Source: Schizochytrium sp. TIO01 (lineage: Eukaryota > Sar > Bigyra > Thraustochytrida > Thraustochytriidae). From it: DNA of 64,000 nucleotides. The notes below the pieces were generated by a model. It saw only the letters and a list, made by a program, of their open reading frames with translations, did not search any database and was not told the DNA's origin. Position numbers and translations under genes: made by a program. The stretch is taken from the NCBI GenBank assembly GCA_004764695.1, contig SMSO01000034.1:3728501-3792500 (forward strand), in the 5' to 3' direction. Shown here piece after piece: positions 22,707-32,582 of the stretch. Each line of letters starts with the position of its first letter. Positions within the stretch are counted from its first letter, which is position 1.

Positions 22707-24125
22707 ATGACAGAGTCGACGCCCATTGACGATGGACCTACGCCGAGACAGCTCGCGGCGGTAAAAGCGGCTGCACAACAAGGAATCCTGGGGTCTGTTG
22801 GAGTTCAAAGTAACTCTAATTCTGAAGCGGACGGAGATGCTCTTATGGCTGCTCTTGAGGCCGAGGTTCGCAAGAAGCCTTTTGCATTCCTCTATGACGG
22901 CGACAAATGGGAAGCAAATTTGGCACACATGCGCGAGGAAACCTTCAAAGAGAAGAACTTTATGCATGCTTGTGCTGTAAAAGCAAATCCTTTGGCATAT
23001 TTTCTGACGCGCGCTCGCGATCTTGGCCATGGTGCTGAATGCGCGTCCATCTCCGAGGTAGTACACTCCCTCAGCGTTGGTTTTGAGCCAGACCGCGTGG
23101 TCTTCGATAGTCCATGCAAAACTGCTGCAGAAATCGAATATGCGCTGCGAAAGGGCGTGCATCTGAACATGGATAATTTGCAGGAGCTCGAGCGTGTGGA
23201 GCAAATCCTCACCCGCGTGGAGCTGGGTCCCAAGTCAATTGTAGGTATTCGTGTCAACCCTCTGGTTGGAGCTGGCACAATTGCGGCATTTAGCGTGTCG
23301 ACCGGCAAATCTAAGTTTGGCGTACCGCTTCAGAAATCAGGACCCGAGCGTGCGTCTCTGGTTGATCGTGTTGCTGCTTGCAAATGGATTAACGCAGTCC
23401 ATGTGCACACCGGTTCTGGTGGCATGGGCCTTGACCAACTTGTGATGGGCGTTCGTACCGCCGTGGATTTTGCACTTGCTGTGAATGAGAAGGCAGGCGA
23501 ACGTCGCATCAAGGTTCTGGATATGGGTGGTGGCCTTGCTGTGAACTTTCACACCGCGAATGAGCTGTCAGACTTTAAGCCTTATTCAGAGGCCTTGCGT
23601 GAAGCTGTGCCTGAGATCTTTGACGAGACCACTTTCGAGCGTGTTGTGACAGAGTTTGGTGCTGCGGCGCAGCACAAGTTCTCTATGATGGCCTCACGCG
23701 TTGAGTACACCAAGACCTATGATGGAGGCCGCATTGCTTTGATTCATGCAGGTTCTGATGTATTTATGCGCGCCTGCTACTGCCCCGAAACCTTTGTTCA
23801 CCACCGTGTGTTTACCTTTGACGCAGAGGGCAACGAGAAGTCTGTACCTGAGGGTGAGCGAGTTCCGACTGACATTGCCGGGCCTCTTTGCTTTGCTGGT
23901 GATGTTGTTGTGCGGGATGCCAAGGTTGCTCCTCTGGAAGTGGGTGACATTGTTGCTCTTGCGGATACTGGTGGTAACGCCATCAGTATTCAGACCACCC
24001 ACTGCAGCCGTCAGAGCCCACAGGTTTTCGTGTATTCAGGAGAAGACGACAAAATTGTTTTCAAGCAGGTTCAGGAGATCCAGTCTGTTGAGGACTCCGT
24101 CAGGCAATGGAAGTGCATGGCTTAA
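22707..24125 (+). CDS. PLP-dependent decarboxylase, diaminopimelate decarboxylase-like
   Basis: A 472-residue fold-type III PLP enzyme (group IV decarboxylases: LysA, ODC, ADC). The Schiff-base lysine is K92 in HACAVKANP. Other family marks are DSPCK (135-138 region), VHLNMDNLQELE, GIRVNP, STGKSKFGV, the PLP-stacking histidine in VHVHTGSGG (~234), the phosphate-binding LDMGGGLAVNF (~271) and GPLCFAGD (C395). Overall order and spacing match diaminopimelate decarboxylase (lysine synthesis) better than ornithine decarboxylase. Several substrate-pocket residues differ from LysA: EPGR is EFGA at 316-319, the Glu after the active-site Cys is Phe, and the aromatic of the final YN motif is replaced (THCSR at 431-435). 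Substrate is therefore uncertain. The N-terminal 45 residues are non-conserved and not clearly a targeting peptide. Confidence 0.85.
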   Translation: MTESTPIDDGPTPRQLAAVKAAAQQGILGSVGVQSNSNSEADGDALMAALEAEVRKKPFAFLYDGDKWEANLAHMREETFKEKNFMHACAVKANPLAYFLTRARDLGHGAECASISEVVHSLSVGFEPDRVVFDSPCKTAAEIEYALRKGVHLNMDNLQELERVEQILTRVELGPKSIVGIRVNPLVGAGTIAAFSVSTGKSKFGVPLQKSGPERASLVDRVAACKWINAVHVHTGSGGMGLDQLVMGVRTAVDFALAVNEKAGERRIKVLDMGGGLAVNFHTANELSDFKPYSEALREAVPEIFDETTFERVVTEFGAAAQHKFSMMASRVEYTKTYDGGRIALIHAGSDVFMRACYCPETFVHHRVFTFDAEGNEKSVPEGERVPTDIAGPLCFAGDVVVRDAKVAPLEVGDIVALADTGGNAISIQTTHCSRQSPQVFVYSGEDDKIVFKQVQEIQSVEDSVRQWKCMA

Positions 24126-25544
24126 ACCTACCTTGATCAGCTTTCGAAAACCCAGGCTTCACGATTGAGTAGTAGTAGTAGTAGTCGTATTAGTAGCCAT
24201 TTTACTTTAGATTTACGAGGCCGACATTTCTCAGAGGTCTCGCTAAATTCCTTTGTATTATTTTGAGGCTGTTTTCTCGATGAATATTTGTCAATCGAAT
24301 ATACATCGCCTCTGCCCTGCAAACCTAGACCATGGTTTGTTCGATCGATTTTGACCTATCAAACCTACATAGTTATCCTCTTTCTCATGAAATGCACCCA
24401 CTTGAATATTTCAAGCAGAGTACTATGTTCATGTCGGCTGTCCCCTGCGAGATAATATAAGCAAATTTGATGTCCTATTCAAGAGTGTCTTCATAGTTTT
24501 TAATTAAATCTCTCTCGATGCCAATTGTGCCTTTTTAGGCCTTGGATACCTTGGCCACCTTTGTGATGTCTTCTGGCATCCTTTCCTAAAACCTTGCTCT
24601 TCATTCACACGCCGTCTCTAGTCTCGTCTCCTTGCAGCACATGTGCTAGGCCTGCTAGGAACTATTCCAATTATCAGCAAGGCGCCTGGTGTGATGTGGG
24701 GGGTATTTACCATATTATATTTATGTAAATGAAAAGTGTATATACCTAGGAGGGGGGGTCTCTTCGTTTTTTCCCGTCGTGACTTGCGACAGTTGGGCAG
24801 GGAAAAAAGGGAAAAGAAGAAAGAATGAAAGAAAGGAAGAAGGATAACTAGGAGAGCTTATAGCGCTACTATGGAGAAAAAATAAAGCACTGTGTGAACC
24901 CAATTGTTGATTTAATCGCTGTTTGTTCGATAGTAAGTGGCCAATTGTGTATTTATTAGCTAACTTTTGAAATGGGAAAAAGCTCATGATCAATAGAGGA
25001 AAAGAGAGAAAGAAAGTAAGAAAAAGCGCAGAAAAAGAGAGTAGCCAAATCAGAATCACTTAAGGCAGAGACAGCCTCGTAGGTACGTGCGTGCGGAGGA
25101 CTCTCACGGCGGCAGCGCTTGCGCGGGGGATACGGTACCCAGTCTACTCTGCAGCAAAAGGTCTTCCTTTGGCTCGAAAGTCTGAGCCCACAAGCTGTAG
25201 AGACGGGTAGACGGATGCAGGGATGGCTGGATCATGTGAGCATGAGGAGAAAAGCGGAAGTAAAGAGCGAACGACATAAGCGAGGGAAGAGAAGAGGTTC
25301 AATAGAAGAGTGTTAAAACCACGTTCAAGGTGGGTGGATATTTTTTCTCTTATTTGGTCTCATTCAATAGAGGTCGTCTGTCCAAGAAGTTATCGTTGGT
25401 TGGGTAGGCCAATGATCGGGATAGCTGAAGACTAACTTGCATGTGCTTTTGGTTGTTCCTGAAAACTTTTGGTGAATTTGACTGTTTTTACACTGCGCGA
25501 GGTTTCAGATATAAGTGGAGAAGCTTTATACACAGCAGCAAAAG
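24126..25544. other. Intergenic region upstream of H2A.Z
   Basis: Contains a short (AGT)n run at about 24171-24186 and purine-rich stretches at 24790-25060. No gene supported. The promoter of the histone gene must lie in the last few hundred bases. Confidence 0.5.
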
Positions 25545-26168
25545 ATGTCTGGCAAGGGCGGTAAAGGTGGCAAGGGCGGCAAGGGTGGCAAGGCCCCCGC
25601 CTCCAAGAAGACACCCCAGTCTCGTAGCTCCCGCGCTGGTCTCCAGTTCCCTGTCGGTCGTGTGCATCGTTTCCTCAAACAACGCGTTGGTAAGTGAAAA
25701 TAGGCTATTCTCACCATTTTCAGATGCTGTTTTGGTTTGAAAGAGTCGATTTATTCTGACACGAGCTTTTCATCACAAAATACAAAAAGGTTGAAAACTA
25801 ACGAATTGACTGTGTTCCTGCACTCCTGAATATTTGATATATGTAAAACTGATCAATTGTACTGGGTTTACTTGATGTCCACGATGGAAACAGCTCTCAA
25901 GCAGCGTGTTGGTGCCACTGCCGCTGTTTACACAGCTGCTATTCTAGAGTACCTCACTGCTGAGGTGCTCGAGCTTGCTGGCAACGCCTCGAAGGATCTC
26001 AAGGTGAAGCGTATCACCCCGCGTCACTTGCAGCTTGCCATTCGTGGTGATGAGGAGCTTGATACCCTTATCAAGGCTACCATCGCCGGCGGTGGTGTGA
26101 TTCCCCACATTCACAAGTCACTCATTAACAAGCCAGGCATGGGCAAGAAGAAGGAGCTCGGCATGTAA
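25545..26168 (+). CDS. H2AZ: Histone variant H2A.Z (two exons)
   Basis: Variant histone H2A.Z, placed at promoters by SWR1-type remodellers (family knowledge). Exon 1 is 25545-25689 and exon 2 is 25894-26168. The intron is 25690-25893 (204 nt, GTAAGT...AAACAG, phase 1). The spliced protein is 139 residues. H2A.Z rather than canonical H2A is shown by LKQRV, a four-residue L1-loop segment (ALKQ, beside the junction), then RVGATAAVY. Further marks are [39 protein letters not shown] and the extended acidic-patch and tail signature [15 protein letters not shown]. The same spacing occurs in plant H2A.Z, which confirms the splice. The N-terminal tail has four tandem GGK units (residues ~4-16), all potential acetylation sites. 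Being spliced, the gene probably yields polyadenylated, replication-independent mRNA. Convergent with the coiled-coil gene. Confidence 0.95.
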
Positions 26169-27041
26169 GCCTTTCCAGCTTAATCTCTCATCCTTAATTT
26201 CCTTGTGATTAATTTTTTGCACGTGCATCATCACTCGAGTGCTGTGCTCTACCAGTGCATGCTGCCGATCAATATATGCGACTAGCACTGGAGATGAAAA
26301 TGGCACGCAAGGTGATCACAAAGGAATCCCCAAACACAAGTTAACAGACCTGGGAGGAGCCTCAAACATATGCACATGAAAATTATGGCTCTTTCATTTC
26401 CTATGAATGACATGCGCAAAGAAATGGATGGCTACCAACGTTCATCCCAAGTCTTCTTTTCATGTCTTTGATACAGCCGTATTCTATATATTACAAGGGA
26501 TCTATCCACCTCACATTCTCAGAACCACGTAAACGTGTTCTAGCCCCTCGCCAGACCTGATGAGTCCTTATCAACTCTGACAAACTCCCTACGGCGCTTC
26601 TCTCTCGTTTGTATAGCCCGAGTAGCATTCACTCACACATTCGTCACATACCTACAACCAACCCAAACAAGCGATCGCTATGCCTTTAGCCACCATACAC
26701 TCTCACTCAAACACGTCAACATGATTCTCCTCCTTTAAACCACACCATGCACATGAGAGCGTACCGTGAGCTTACTCGTATACAAGTTAAAGAAAAAATA
26801 CACATACCTACTTTTACATTTCTTTTCGAAACCCATTCTCATTTCGCAAGTATTTAATTGAAACTACAAATATAGTTGCGGGTATGCACTAGCATTTCTA
26901 TGAACATATTCGATATGTCTCAAAATCCAAGAATCTTCAGAGCAAATTCAACTGTGAACATTTCCAATATATGGTACAAAAGGGCACTTGAGGGTCACCG
27001 CAGAAGGAGTTGGCATTTTCTTCCAGTATTGAGGCCAAAAT
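26169..27041. other. Convergent 3' region, no gene seen
   Basis: Lies between the H2A.Z stop and the stop of the coiled-coil gene. No repeat array or RNA gene was noticed. Confidence 0.5.
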
Positions 27042-29333
27042 CTAAGGTTCAGAATGGGAATCTGATGCGAAACTTTCGGAAGCTGAGAATGATTCCAGTT
27101 GTTGCATCCTAGCCTTGAGAGATGTTTCGATTGCTCGAGCATTCAGCCGGAAAAATTCAAGTGTGTCAGATTCTGTTGTACGCGTTTCTAATGCAGATGC
27201 TACACTTTGACATTCGCGCAGAATTCCAATCAAATCGCAGTGCCGAAACAGGTTTCGGACAAAGTCCACCCCAGACTCTGTCCTTGTTGACCTCTGTAAG
27301 AGAACAGAGACGATTGATGCAGCTTCACATGCACAATCAGCGAAAGCATGATCAGTCTCGTATGTCTCAAGTTTTTGTAAGGTAATTAAAACAGCATCAC
27401 AAGCATCGACGAAATTTACAGCATGCGTCAATCTATGAAGAAGCTTTGCCTGATAAGTACCTTTTTGTGAGACTGCAAGGAGGAAACGCACCGATTCACG
27501 CACACAAGGTCGCCAGGCTGCATGCCCAGTAAAATAAAGTACACGAAGTGGAGCTTCGAGAGCTACAGGATATTGCAGCAGTAGTTCACAAGTCTCTGGA
27601 AATGTTGCCGCATGGCTGAGTATACGCAAAGGTACCAGAAGAGCCGAAGGCTCAAGAGGCTTTTTCAGCATATGCATACTGAGCACAACCACAGATGTAA
27701 GGACCTCAGGCTCTCCATCTGCAGGGCGATCGTAATCTTCCAAGGGGGGCAGCGAGATTGCTTTAAGAAACCTTGTCGCAAAGCGATGCAGTATCCCGGC
27801 GCGGGTTTTGTCTGCCTCAACATCACGCTGACTTTCATTAACTTTGCTATTTTCTGCGGAGGAAACACGTTGGAGACAGAACATGGCTAAAGAAAGCATT
27901 CTTGTGCGGCGAGCTTGTGCTGACGAGAATTCCCGTTTAATTGTATTAGCTCCTGCGCCACCATGTCGAACATTTGCTTGGAGAGGTTTGTGATTTTTGT
28001 TTGAGGACGTCTCAGATTGCGTTTCTGCAATAAGTAAATGCAGTGCATGCGATAGCCCAGGAAGAAGCTTGTGAGCAAAGAGATCTTCGGCAGGTTCTGT
28101 GACTTTGAATGATGAAGCTGAGCTGTTGGACGTCATCGGGGCAGCGAGAAGAACCTCTGCAAGCCCATCGATGAGAAGCATAAGCATATGACGATCTTGG
28201 GCAAACTCTTGTGAAGATTTAGCACGAGCTTGTTCAGTCTCACTAGCCCGTCTAGCTTCAGCTGAGGCAGCTTCTTCTTCACGGCGAGATTGCGTCTTTT
28301 GGCGTCGCCAAGACTCGACGCGGAATTTTTTCTTAGCATTTTCAAGCTCTGCACGAAGACGGTCCAGCTCATTAGACTGCCGAGCCAAGTCAAGCTCAAG
28401 GTCTCCTGTTCTTGTCTCGAGACGGTGATTCTTCTCTGACAACATTTTGATCCGGTCTTCTGCATTGGAAAGTTGTTTTGCGCGCTGCCGTGCGAGCTTC
28501 TGAGCACTTTGAAGTTTGTGTGTAATTGTTTCTCGCTGGCTGTGAAGTTTATCTTTTGCTGATGCAAGTTCCTCTTGAACGGAGTCACGTAGTCGTTGTT
28601 GGACGAGTTCAGCATCCTGACGCATCATCCTCTCTTCTTCTTTAAGTCTTTGATCCATGGCAGCTTCGCGTTGTGCCAGAATCGCTCTGCGGTCATCAAG
28701 TTCTTGATGCGCCTGTTCAAGAAAGAGCTTCTCTTTTGCAATTTCATTCTCTCTTTCTGCCAGCATGCGGGCCTTGATCTGAAGGCCCTCACTAAGGCAA
28801 ACGAGTTCATCGTGAGCCTGACTTAAACTGTTGAAGGAAGTCCCATGAGTAGCATGAAATGTAGTATTCACATCATCGTTGTGCTCGTGATCATCATCAT
28901 CATCAAGTTTACTCTGATCTGCATAAAAATCTTCAACCATGACTGAGCGCGCCCCATAGTGTCTACGGTGGATCTCAAAGCTTTCATGTTCATCCTCTGT
29001 CATTAATGTTGTTGTTTGAATTTTATCAGCGTCATGATGGTGATCGACAGATACGCCAAAGTTTGGATCCCGGCGATCATGGACCTGCTCAAAGGAAAAA
29101 TCTAATTGGTCTGTTGTTAGCTCTGATGCCGATAGAGTACTAGATGGGCCCAACGCAAGAGTGTCTGCTTCGGTATATTGGAACCCACTCGCAGTTGACG
29201 CTGCGAGGTAGTCTTCAAGGTCTGAAGATGCTGTGGACGGTGAATGCTTCGGCCTCGATGCGTTCACAGCGACCACTTTCTGTACTGCAACGTGTTCGCT
29301 GTGCAGAGGAACTGTCGGCTGAGAGTCGTCCAT
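27042..29333 (-). CDS. Coiled-coil protein, possibly CCDC138-like
   Basis: A 763-residue single-exon protein from the ATG at 29331-29333. Residues 1-170 are acidic and low in structure, with His- and Asp-rich patches (a run of five Asp near 145). About 175-370 is a strongly charged coiled coil, with many heptads of Glu, Gln, Arg and Leu (for example AKEKLFLEQAHQELDDRRAI). About 385-740 is an alpha-helical domain of Leu- and Ala-rich helices that resembles ARM/HEAT-type packing. A coiled coil followed by a helical C-terminal domain, and parts such as the LITLQKLETYETDHAF region, recall the ciliary/centrosomal protein CCDC138. I would not insist on that. No catalytic motif or membrane segment is visible. 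Its start lies 233 bp from the disrupted region that begins near 29567. Confidence 0.82.
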   Translation of the reverse strand: MDDSQPTVPLHSEHVAVQKVVAVNASRPKHSPSTASSDLEDYLAASTASGFQYTEADTLALGPSSTLSASELTTDQLDFSFEQVHDRRDPNFGVSVDHHHDADKIQTTTLMTEDEHESFEIHRRHYGARSVMVEDFYADQSKLDDDDDHEHNDDVNTTFHATHGTSFNSLSQAHDELVCLSEGLQIKARMLAERENEIAKEKLFLEQAHQELDDRRAILAQREAAMDQRLKEEERMMRQDAELVQQRLRDSVQEELASAKDKLHSQRETITHKLQSAQKLARQRAKQLSNAEDRIKMLSEKNHRLETRTGDLELDLARQSNELDRLRAELENAKKKFRVESWRRQKTQSRREEEAASAEARRASETEQARAKSSQEFAQDRHMLMLLIDGLAEVLLAAPMTSNSSASSFKVTEPAEDLFAHKLLPGLSHALHLLIAETQSETSSNKNHKPLQANVRHGGAGANTIKREFSSAQARRTRMLSLAMFCLQRVSSAENSKVNESQRDVEADKTRAGILHRFATRFLKAISLPPLEDYDRPADGEPEVLTSVVVLSMHMLKKPLEPSALLVPLRILSHAATFPETCELLLQYPVALEAPLRVLYFTGHAAWRPCVRESVRFLLAVSQKGTYQAKLLHRLTHAVNFVDACDAVLITLQKLETYETDHAFADCACEAASIVSVLLQRSTRTESGVDFVRNLFRHCDLIGILRECQSVASALETRTTESDTLEFFRLNARAIETSLKARMQQLESFSASESFASDSHSEP

Positions 29334-29566
29334 TATCTCTAAGCACTGGTGTGTACAGCCGGGGAATCAAGCAACCACCTCGAGAGCAGCTCGCCCAAGC
29401 GTTGCGACGCAATTCTGCTGTTTTGTCGCAGCCGTTTTCATACGGGGTTAGCTTTTGCGCAACGCATTTCGTTTTTTTCCTTCTAAGCCTAGTACCGTTC
29501 CCTGAAGTACTAGTACCACCACCTCAGCTTTATTCTAGCCATTCTAGGTCTCAACACTTGCGATTC

Positions 29567-30093
29567 TGATGATCTTGAGGCAGAAGATGAAGACTGCGAC
29601 GAAGAAGATGACGAGTGAAGCCAGTTTTTTTCTTTCTAGTTCATTCTTTTATAACCTTCAACACGTTTTCAAGTCTTTTTTAACTTCATTCACAAACAAG
29701 AAAGCCAAAACAGAATCCCCTTTTGTTTCTTTTCTTATAATAGTCCTAAATGCAGGCTACCAAGGTACTTGTCGCATGTGCGGACTGGCTTACGCTACCA
29801 AGCAGGACCGCACAGATTTTCGTAGTACCTTGAAGTTCATGGTGAAAAGGTGAAAATGGGAACGACTGGAATTTTGTTAACAAGTCGGAGGTTTGCAAAA
29901 CCTTTATCGGCGAAAGTTGCGGCAGTGTCGAGATTGAAAACTCCATAGTAGTACAAGTGTTCGGGTCCCCCACCGGAGAAACTTTAGCAACAATTTCCCC
30001 GGGAGGCAACTTGAACGCGACAAAGTTTCCTATGCATACTGAGAAGTTGCTCGATAAGGACTCCGTTGAGTTCCTTCTCGCCATCAATGAGTG
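29567..30093 (+). pseudogene. Disrupted coding remnant, unknown family
   Basis: A stretch with coding character but no intact frame. A candidate 5' exon (Lys/Met/Thr-rich, from the ATG at 29569) could be spliced at A|GTGAAG to an acceptor ending AAATGCAG at about 29755, in phase. The downstream part reads YQGTCRMCGLAYATKQ with a CxxC pair, then hits a stop at 29850-29852. Shifting by one base at an AAAA run just before it opens a further ~75 codons (NDWNFVNKSEVCKTF ... SVEFLLAINE) to a TGA near 30093. This is best explained as a decayed gene or an undetected intron. I recognise no family. Confidence 0.35.
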
Positions 30094-30241
30094 AATGAAT
30101 GATATTGTGGTGAAGGTTTCTACTGGTCAGTACGTGCAATCCGGAGAGCAGGAGCAACAGAACCGAGGTACCAGACCTGGCAGGAAGAACTAGAGTACCA
30201 GGAGCGCATGGAGGAGCTCAAACTAAAGAAAGCTTGCCGAG

Positions 30242-30719
30242 ATGCCGAAGAAGTCCGCCCGGTTGAGGCAGACCCAGGCAGAGAATTCCTTCGAAATGAT
30301 GGCCGCTTACGGAGGCGACGAGTCTGACCGTGACAAGATCCACTGCATGGATTACCAGTGCAATATCGTCGTTTTCTCCATTGGTGATTCCTTGCTTGCT
30401 TCAGGATATCAGAGAAGGTCGCTCACAAATGCAGAGTGGCCGCGCAAAGCAAACCATTATGGATGCACAGAGAGATTACCATCTCTCTGAAGTTGCTTTG
30501 CGATTGCTGGGCCGCCCTGCACGCGACAAGGAACCTCCCAAGTTTGGAATGAAACTCTATTTTGCCAAGTACGGCACCACGCCTCCCAAGCGCAGCCAGT
30601 TCGTGGATGGCGCGCCTTGCCAAGTCAATTCTTATATTGCCAAGGACCTTGACCTTCTTGAGCAAGGCATTCATGCATTCATTCATTCATCAGTGTATCC
30701 AATAAAGCTCTGCGAGTAA
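30242..30719 (+). pseudogene. Disrupted or spliced gene fragment, unknown family
   Basis: Starts at the ATG at 30242 (MPKKSARLRQTQAENSFEMM) and loses its frame near 30400. Sequence in the next frame then looks coding: REGRSQMQSGRAKQTIMD, later KEPPKFGMKLYFAKYGTTPP, ending in FVDGAPCQVNSYIAKDLDLL. The change of frame coincides with a good acceptor-like string (CTTGCTTGCTTCAG) at about 30392-30405. Either a short intron or a one-base frameshift could explain it. The end is altered by an extra ATTCATTC stretch (30676-30691). Part of this gene (30597-30698) is duplicated at 32497-32582. The product is not recognised. Confidence 0.4.
30597..30698 (+). repeat. Direct repeat copy 1 (86 bp plus 16-bp insertion)
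   Basis: This segment, starting CAGTTCGTGGATGGCGCGCC and ending CATCAGTGTAT, recurs at 32497-32582 with only a few substitutions. This copy carries an additional 16 bp of ATTC-type microsatellite near its end. The two copies bracket 1.8 kb that includes the HNH-like pseudogene. Confidence 0.92.
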
Positions 30720-30993
30720 AGAAATCGATGAAAGTTTCTAGATTGTTAACACTCATATAAAACGAAAATGTAGTACCTCTAGATCTTCCTGCACTCAAAA
30801 TTGAATTGGAGGAGAGTGATGAGTCAGTCATCCATGCGTCATCAAAACCCTCTTTCCACCTTTGGTTTTTCATAGGTACCCTTTTATTTTGGTTTTCACC
30901 ACTCAAAAGAAGACGGTCACCGCTGACTAAGGAAGTTTCGGATTCTTTTATAGAGACAAAAGTGAGAGTGTGAAAGAAGAGGAGGGAGAGAAA

Positions 30994-32423
30994 ATGAGAA
31001 AGGACAAAAGCCGCCAAAGCCGCAACAGTGCGACGACAAACGGGGGCGCGACAGGAGCCAAAGCGCCAGGCAGTCGCGGGAGTGCGTCGTTCCGGAAGGT
31101 CGGTATTGGGCGTTTAGATCCCGTCCCTGAGAATAACGCGATGGAGATTCAAGCAGACCTGGACGATGCGGAGAGCAGGCGCCGCACAGTTCTACAAGTA
31201 TTTGATGATACGTTCGATCAGCTCCAAAGAGAAAAGGAGAAGATCAAGCAACTTGAAGAGGCGGCTGATGAGGGCAACGAACAGGAGATCTTTGACAAGC
31301 TATTTGGTTTGAAGAAAAAAAACTGAAGAACGTTGAAAATTACTACGATAAACTAATTGAGCACCAAGCGGCTCTCAGACGTGCAGTAGAACTTCACATC
31401 GGATTAACGAAGGCGGCCACTCAGGAGGTCCAAGACCATAGGGTGTCACTCAAACTGATCACACACGGTGATAAGCGGTATTTTGAGGTCAATGGTTAGA
31501 TCGAAAGATCGAAGTATAGTACTGGCGTTCGTCAGAGCGTCTACTATGCAGCAGCTGACACGGGTGGAACGTACCTCACCTCGGTCGATGAAGAACCTCA
31601 CGATGCTCATCGAAATGCTATATACTATGATGGAAACAACCTCAACTTTAAGCTTTTCTTTTGTGACGAAAAGGCGGCCAGACAATTTGCAGTCTTGATT
31701 TCCAATGGCCGGAGTCAGCAAGTGAACGCGGAGGTGTCTAATTTGGAGGAAACGGTATTCCCTCAAGACCTCCGTAACATTCTTACGACGATTATGATAC
31801 TACGCATGAACCAGACTCGCCTGGTATCTCCCACGCATCTTCAATCTCTAGCAAGACTTTGGCCGACTTGTCGAGTAACCTGGCCAGATTTCAATGCATT
31901 GAACGTTCTGATTTAGTGGCGCGTGGCAGAATACAAGTCTGTCACCTTGTGGATAAGAACGAAGTTAAAATCATTGAAGGTTTCTCTGATGATGACAATA
32001 ATAAGTTATGTTTTACCCCGACTCTTCACGCTAACCTCGATGGGAATTGGAAGAGGGACGGATATACCCCCCCCCCCCCCCCCTGACATACTGATCGAGC
32101 CCGTTTTAGGGACGCGAGAGGGCCTCGTTGTTACCGCTCCGGGGGTTATTGAAAACCCTGGATTCACCGATGACCAACTAGAGGAGCGTGCTTTGGTCTG
32201 GCTCAAAGTGAGCTTTCCTTTCAAAGAAGACTTCATTCTTTTTGGGAATCTACTCAAATTTGGTAGCATCGTTGATCCCGAGGAGGACCTACAGTCGTGG
32301 TGTTGGGTTATCTACACTTTTGTCCACGTTCTTGACAAAGATCAGTTTATGAAGAATGTTGATTGGAAAGCAGAACGCACGAGGGAGACATGGGAGGAAA
32401 GGGGATTTGATCAAATAAATTAA
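30994..32423 (+). pseudogene. HNH-nuclease-like pseudogene, broken frame
   Basis: One continuous protein-like sequence can be followed through several frame breaks. It opens at the ATG at 30994 (basic, disordered start), then a charged helical stretch (DDTFDQLQREKEKIKQ). The frame is lost in an A8 run (31315-31322) and continues in another frame (NVENYYDKLIEHQAALRRAV). It then meets an in-frame TAG at 31497-31499, shifts again near 31770, and shifts once more at a C17 run (32067-32083) before the last ~110 codons and a TAA at 32421. Between the last two breaks, CHLVDKNEV ... NNKLCFTPTLHANLDG resembles the HNH_2-type nuclease core seen in many fungal and protist proteins (His, Asn, then a TLHANLD-like helix). 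Family assignment is moderate. That it cannot make a full-length protein as written is directly visible. Confidence 0.55.
32067..32083 (+). repeat. C17 homopolymer in the HNH-like pseudogene
   Basis: Seventeen consecutive C residues. The coding frame on the two sides differs, so either the run has slipped in the genome or its length is misread. Confidence 0.9.
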
Positions 32424-32496
32424 CCGTCTGAACTTTAAAAAATGAAAATAAATTATCATTAAGGCAGAATGTCTCCGGACCGTTTATATTCTCAAC

Positions 32497-32582
32497 CAGT
32501 TCGTGGACGGCGCGCCTCGCCAAGTCAATTCTTATACTACTAAGGACCTTGACCTTCTTGAACAAGGCATTCATCAGTGTAT
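32497..32582 (+). repeat. Direct repeat copy 2 (86 bp)
   Basis: Second copy of the segment at 30597-30698. Its reading frame is still open (QFVDGAPRQVNSYTTKDLDL) but it is an isolated piece with no gene upstream, so it is a duplicated fragment. Differences from copy 1 include several amino-acid changes, so it is not under obvious coding constraint. Confidence 0.92.
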
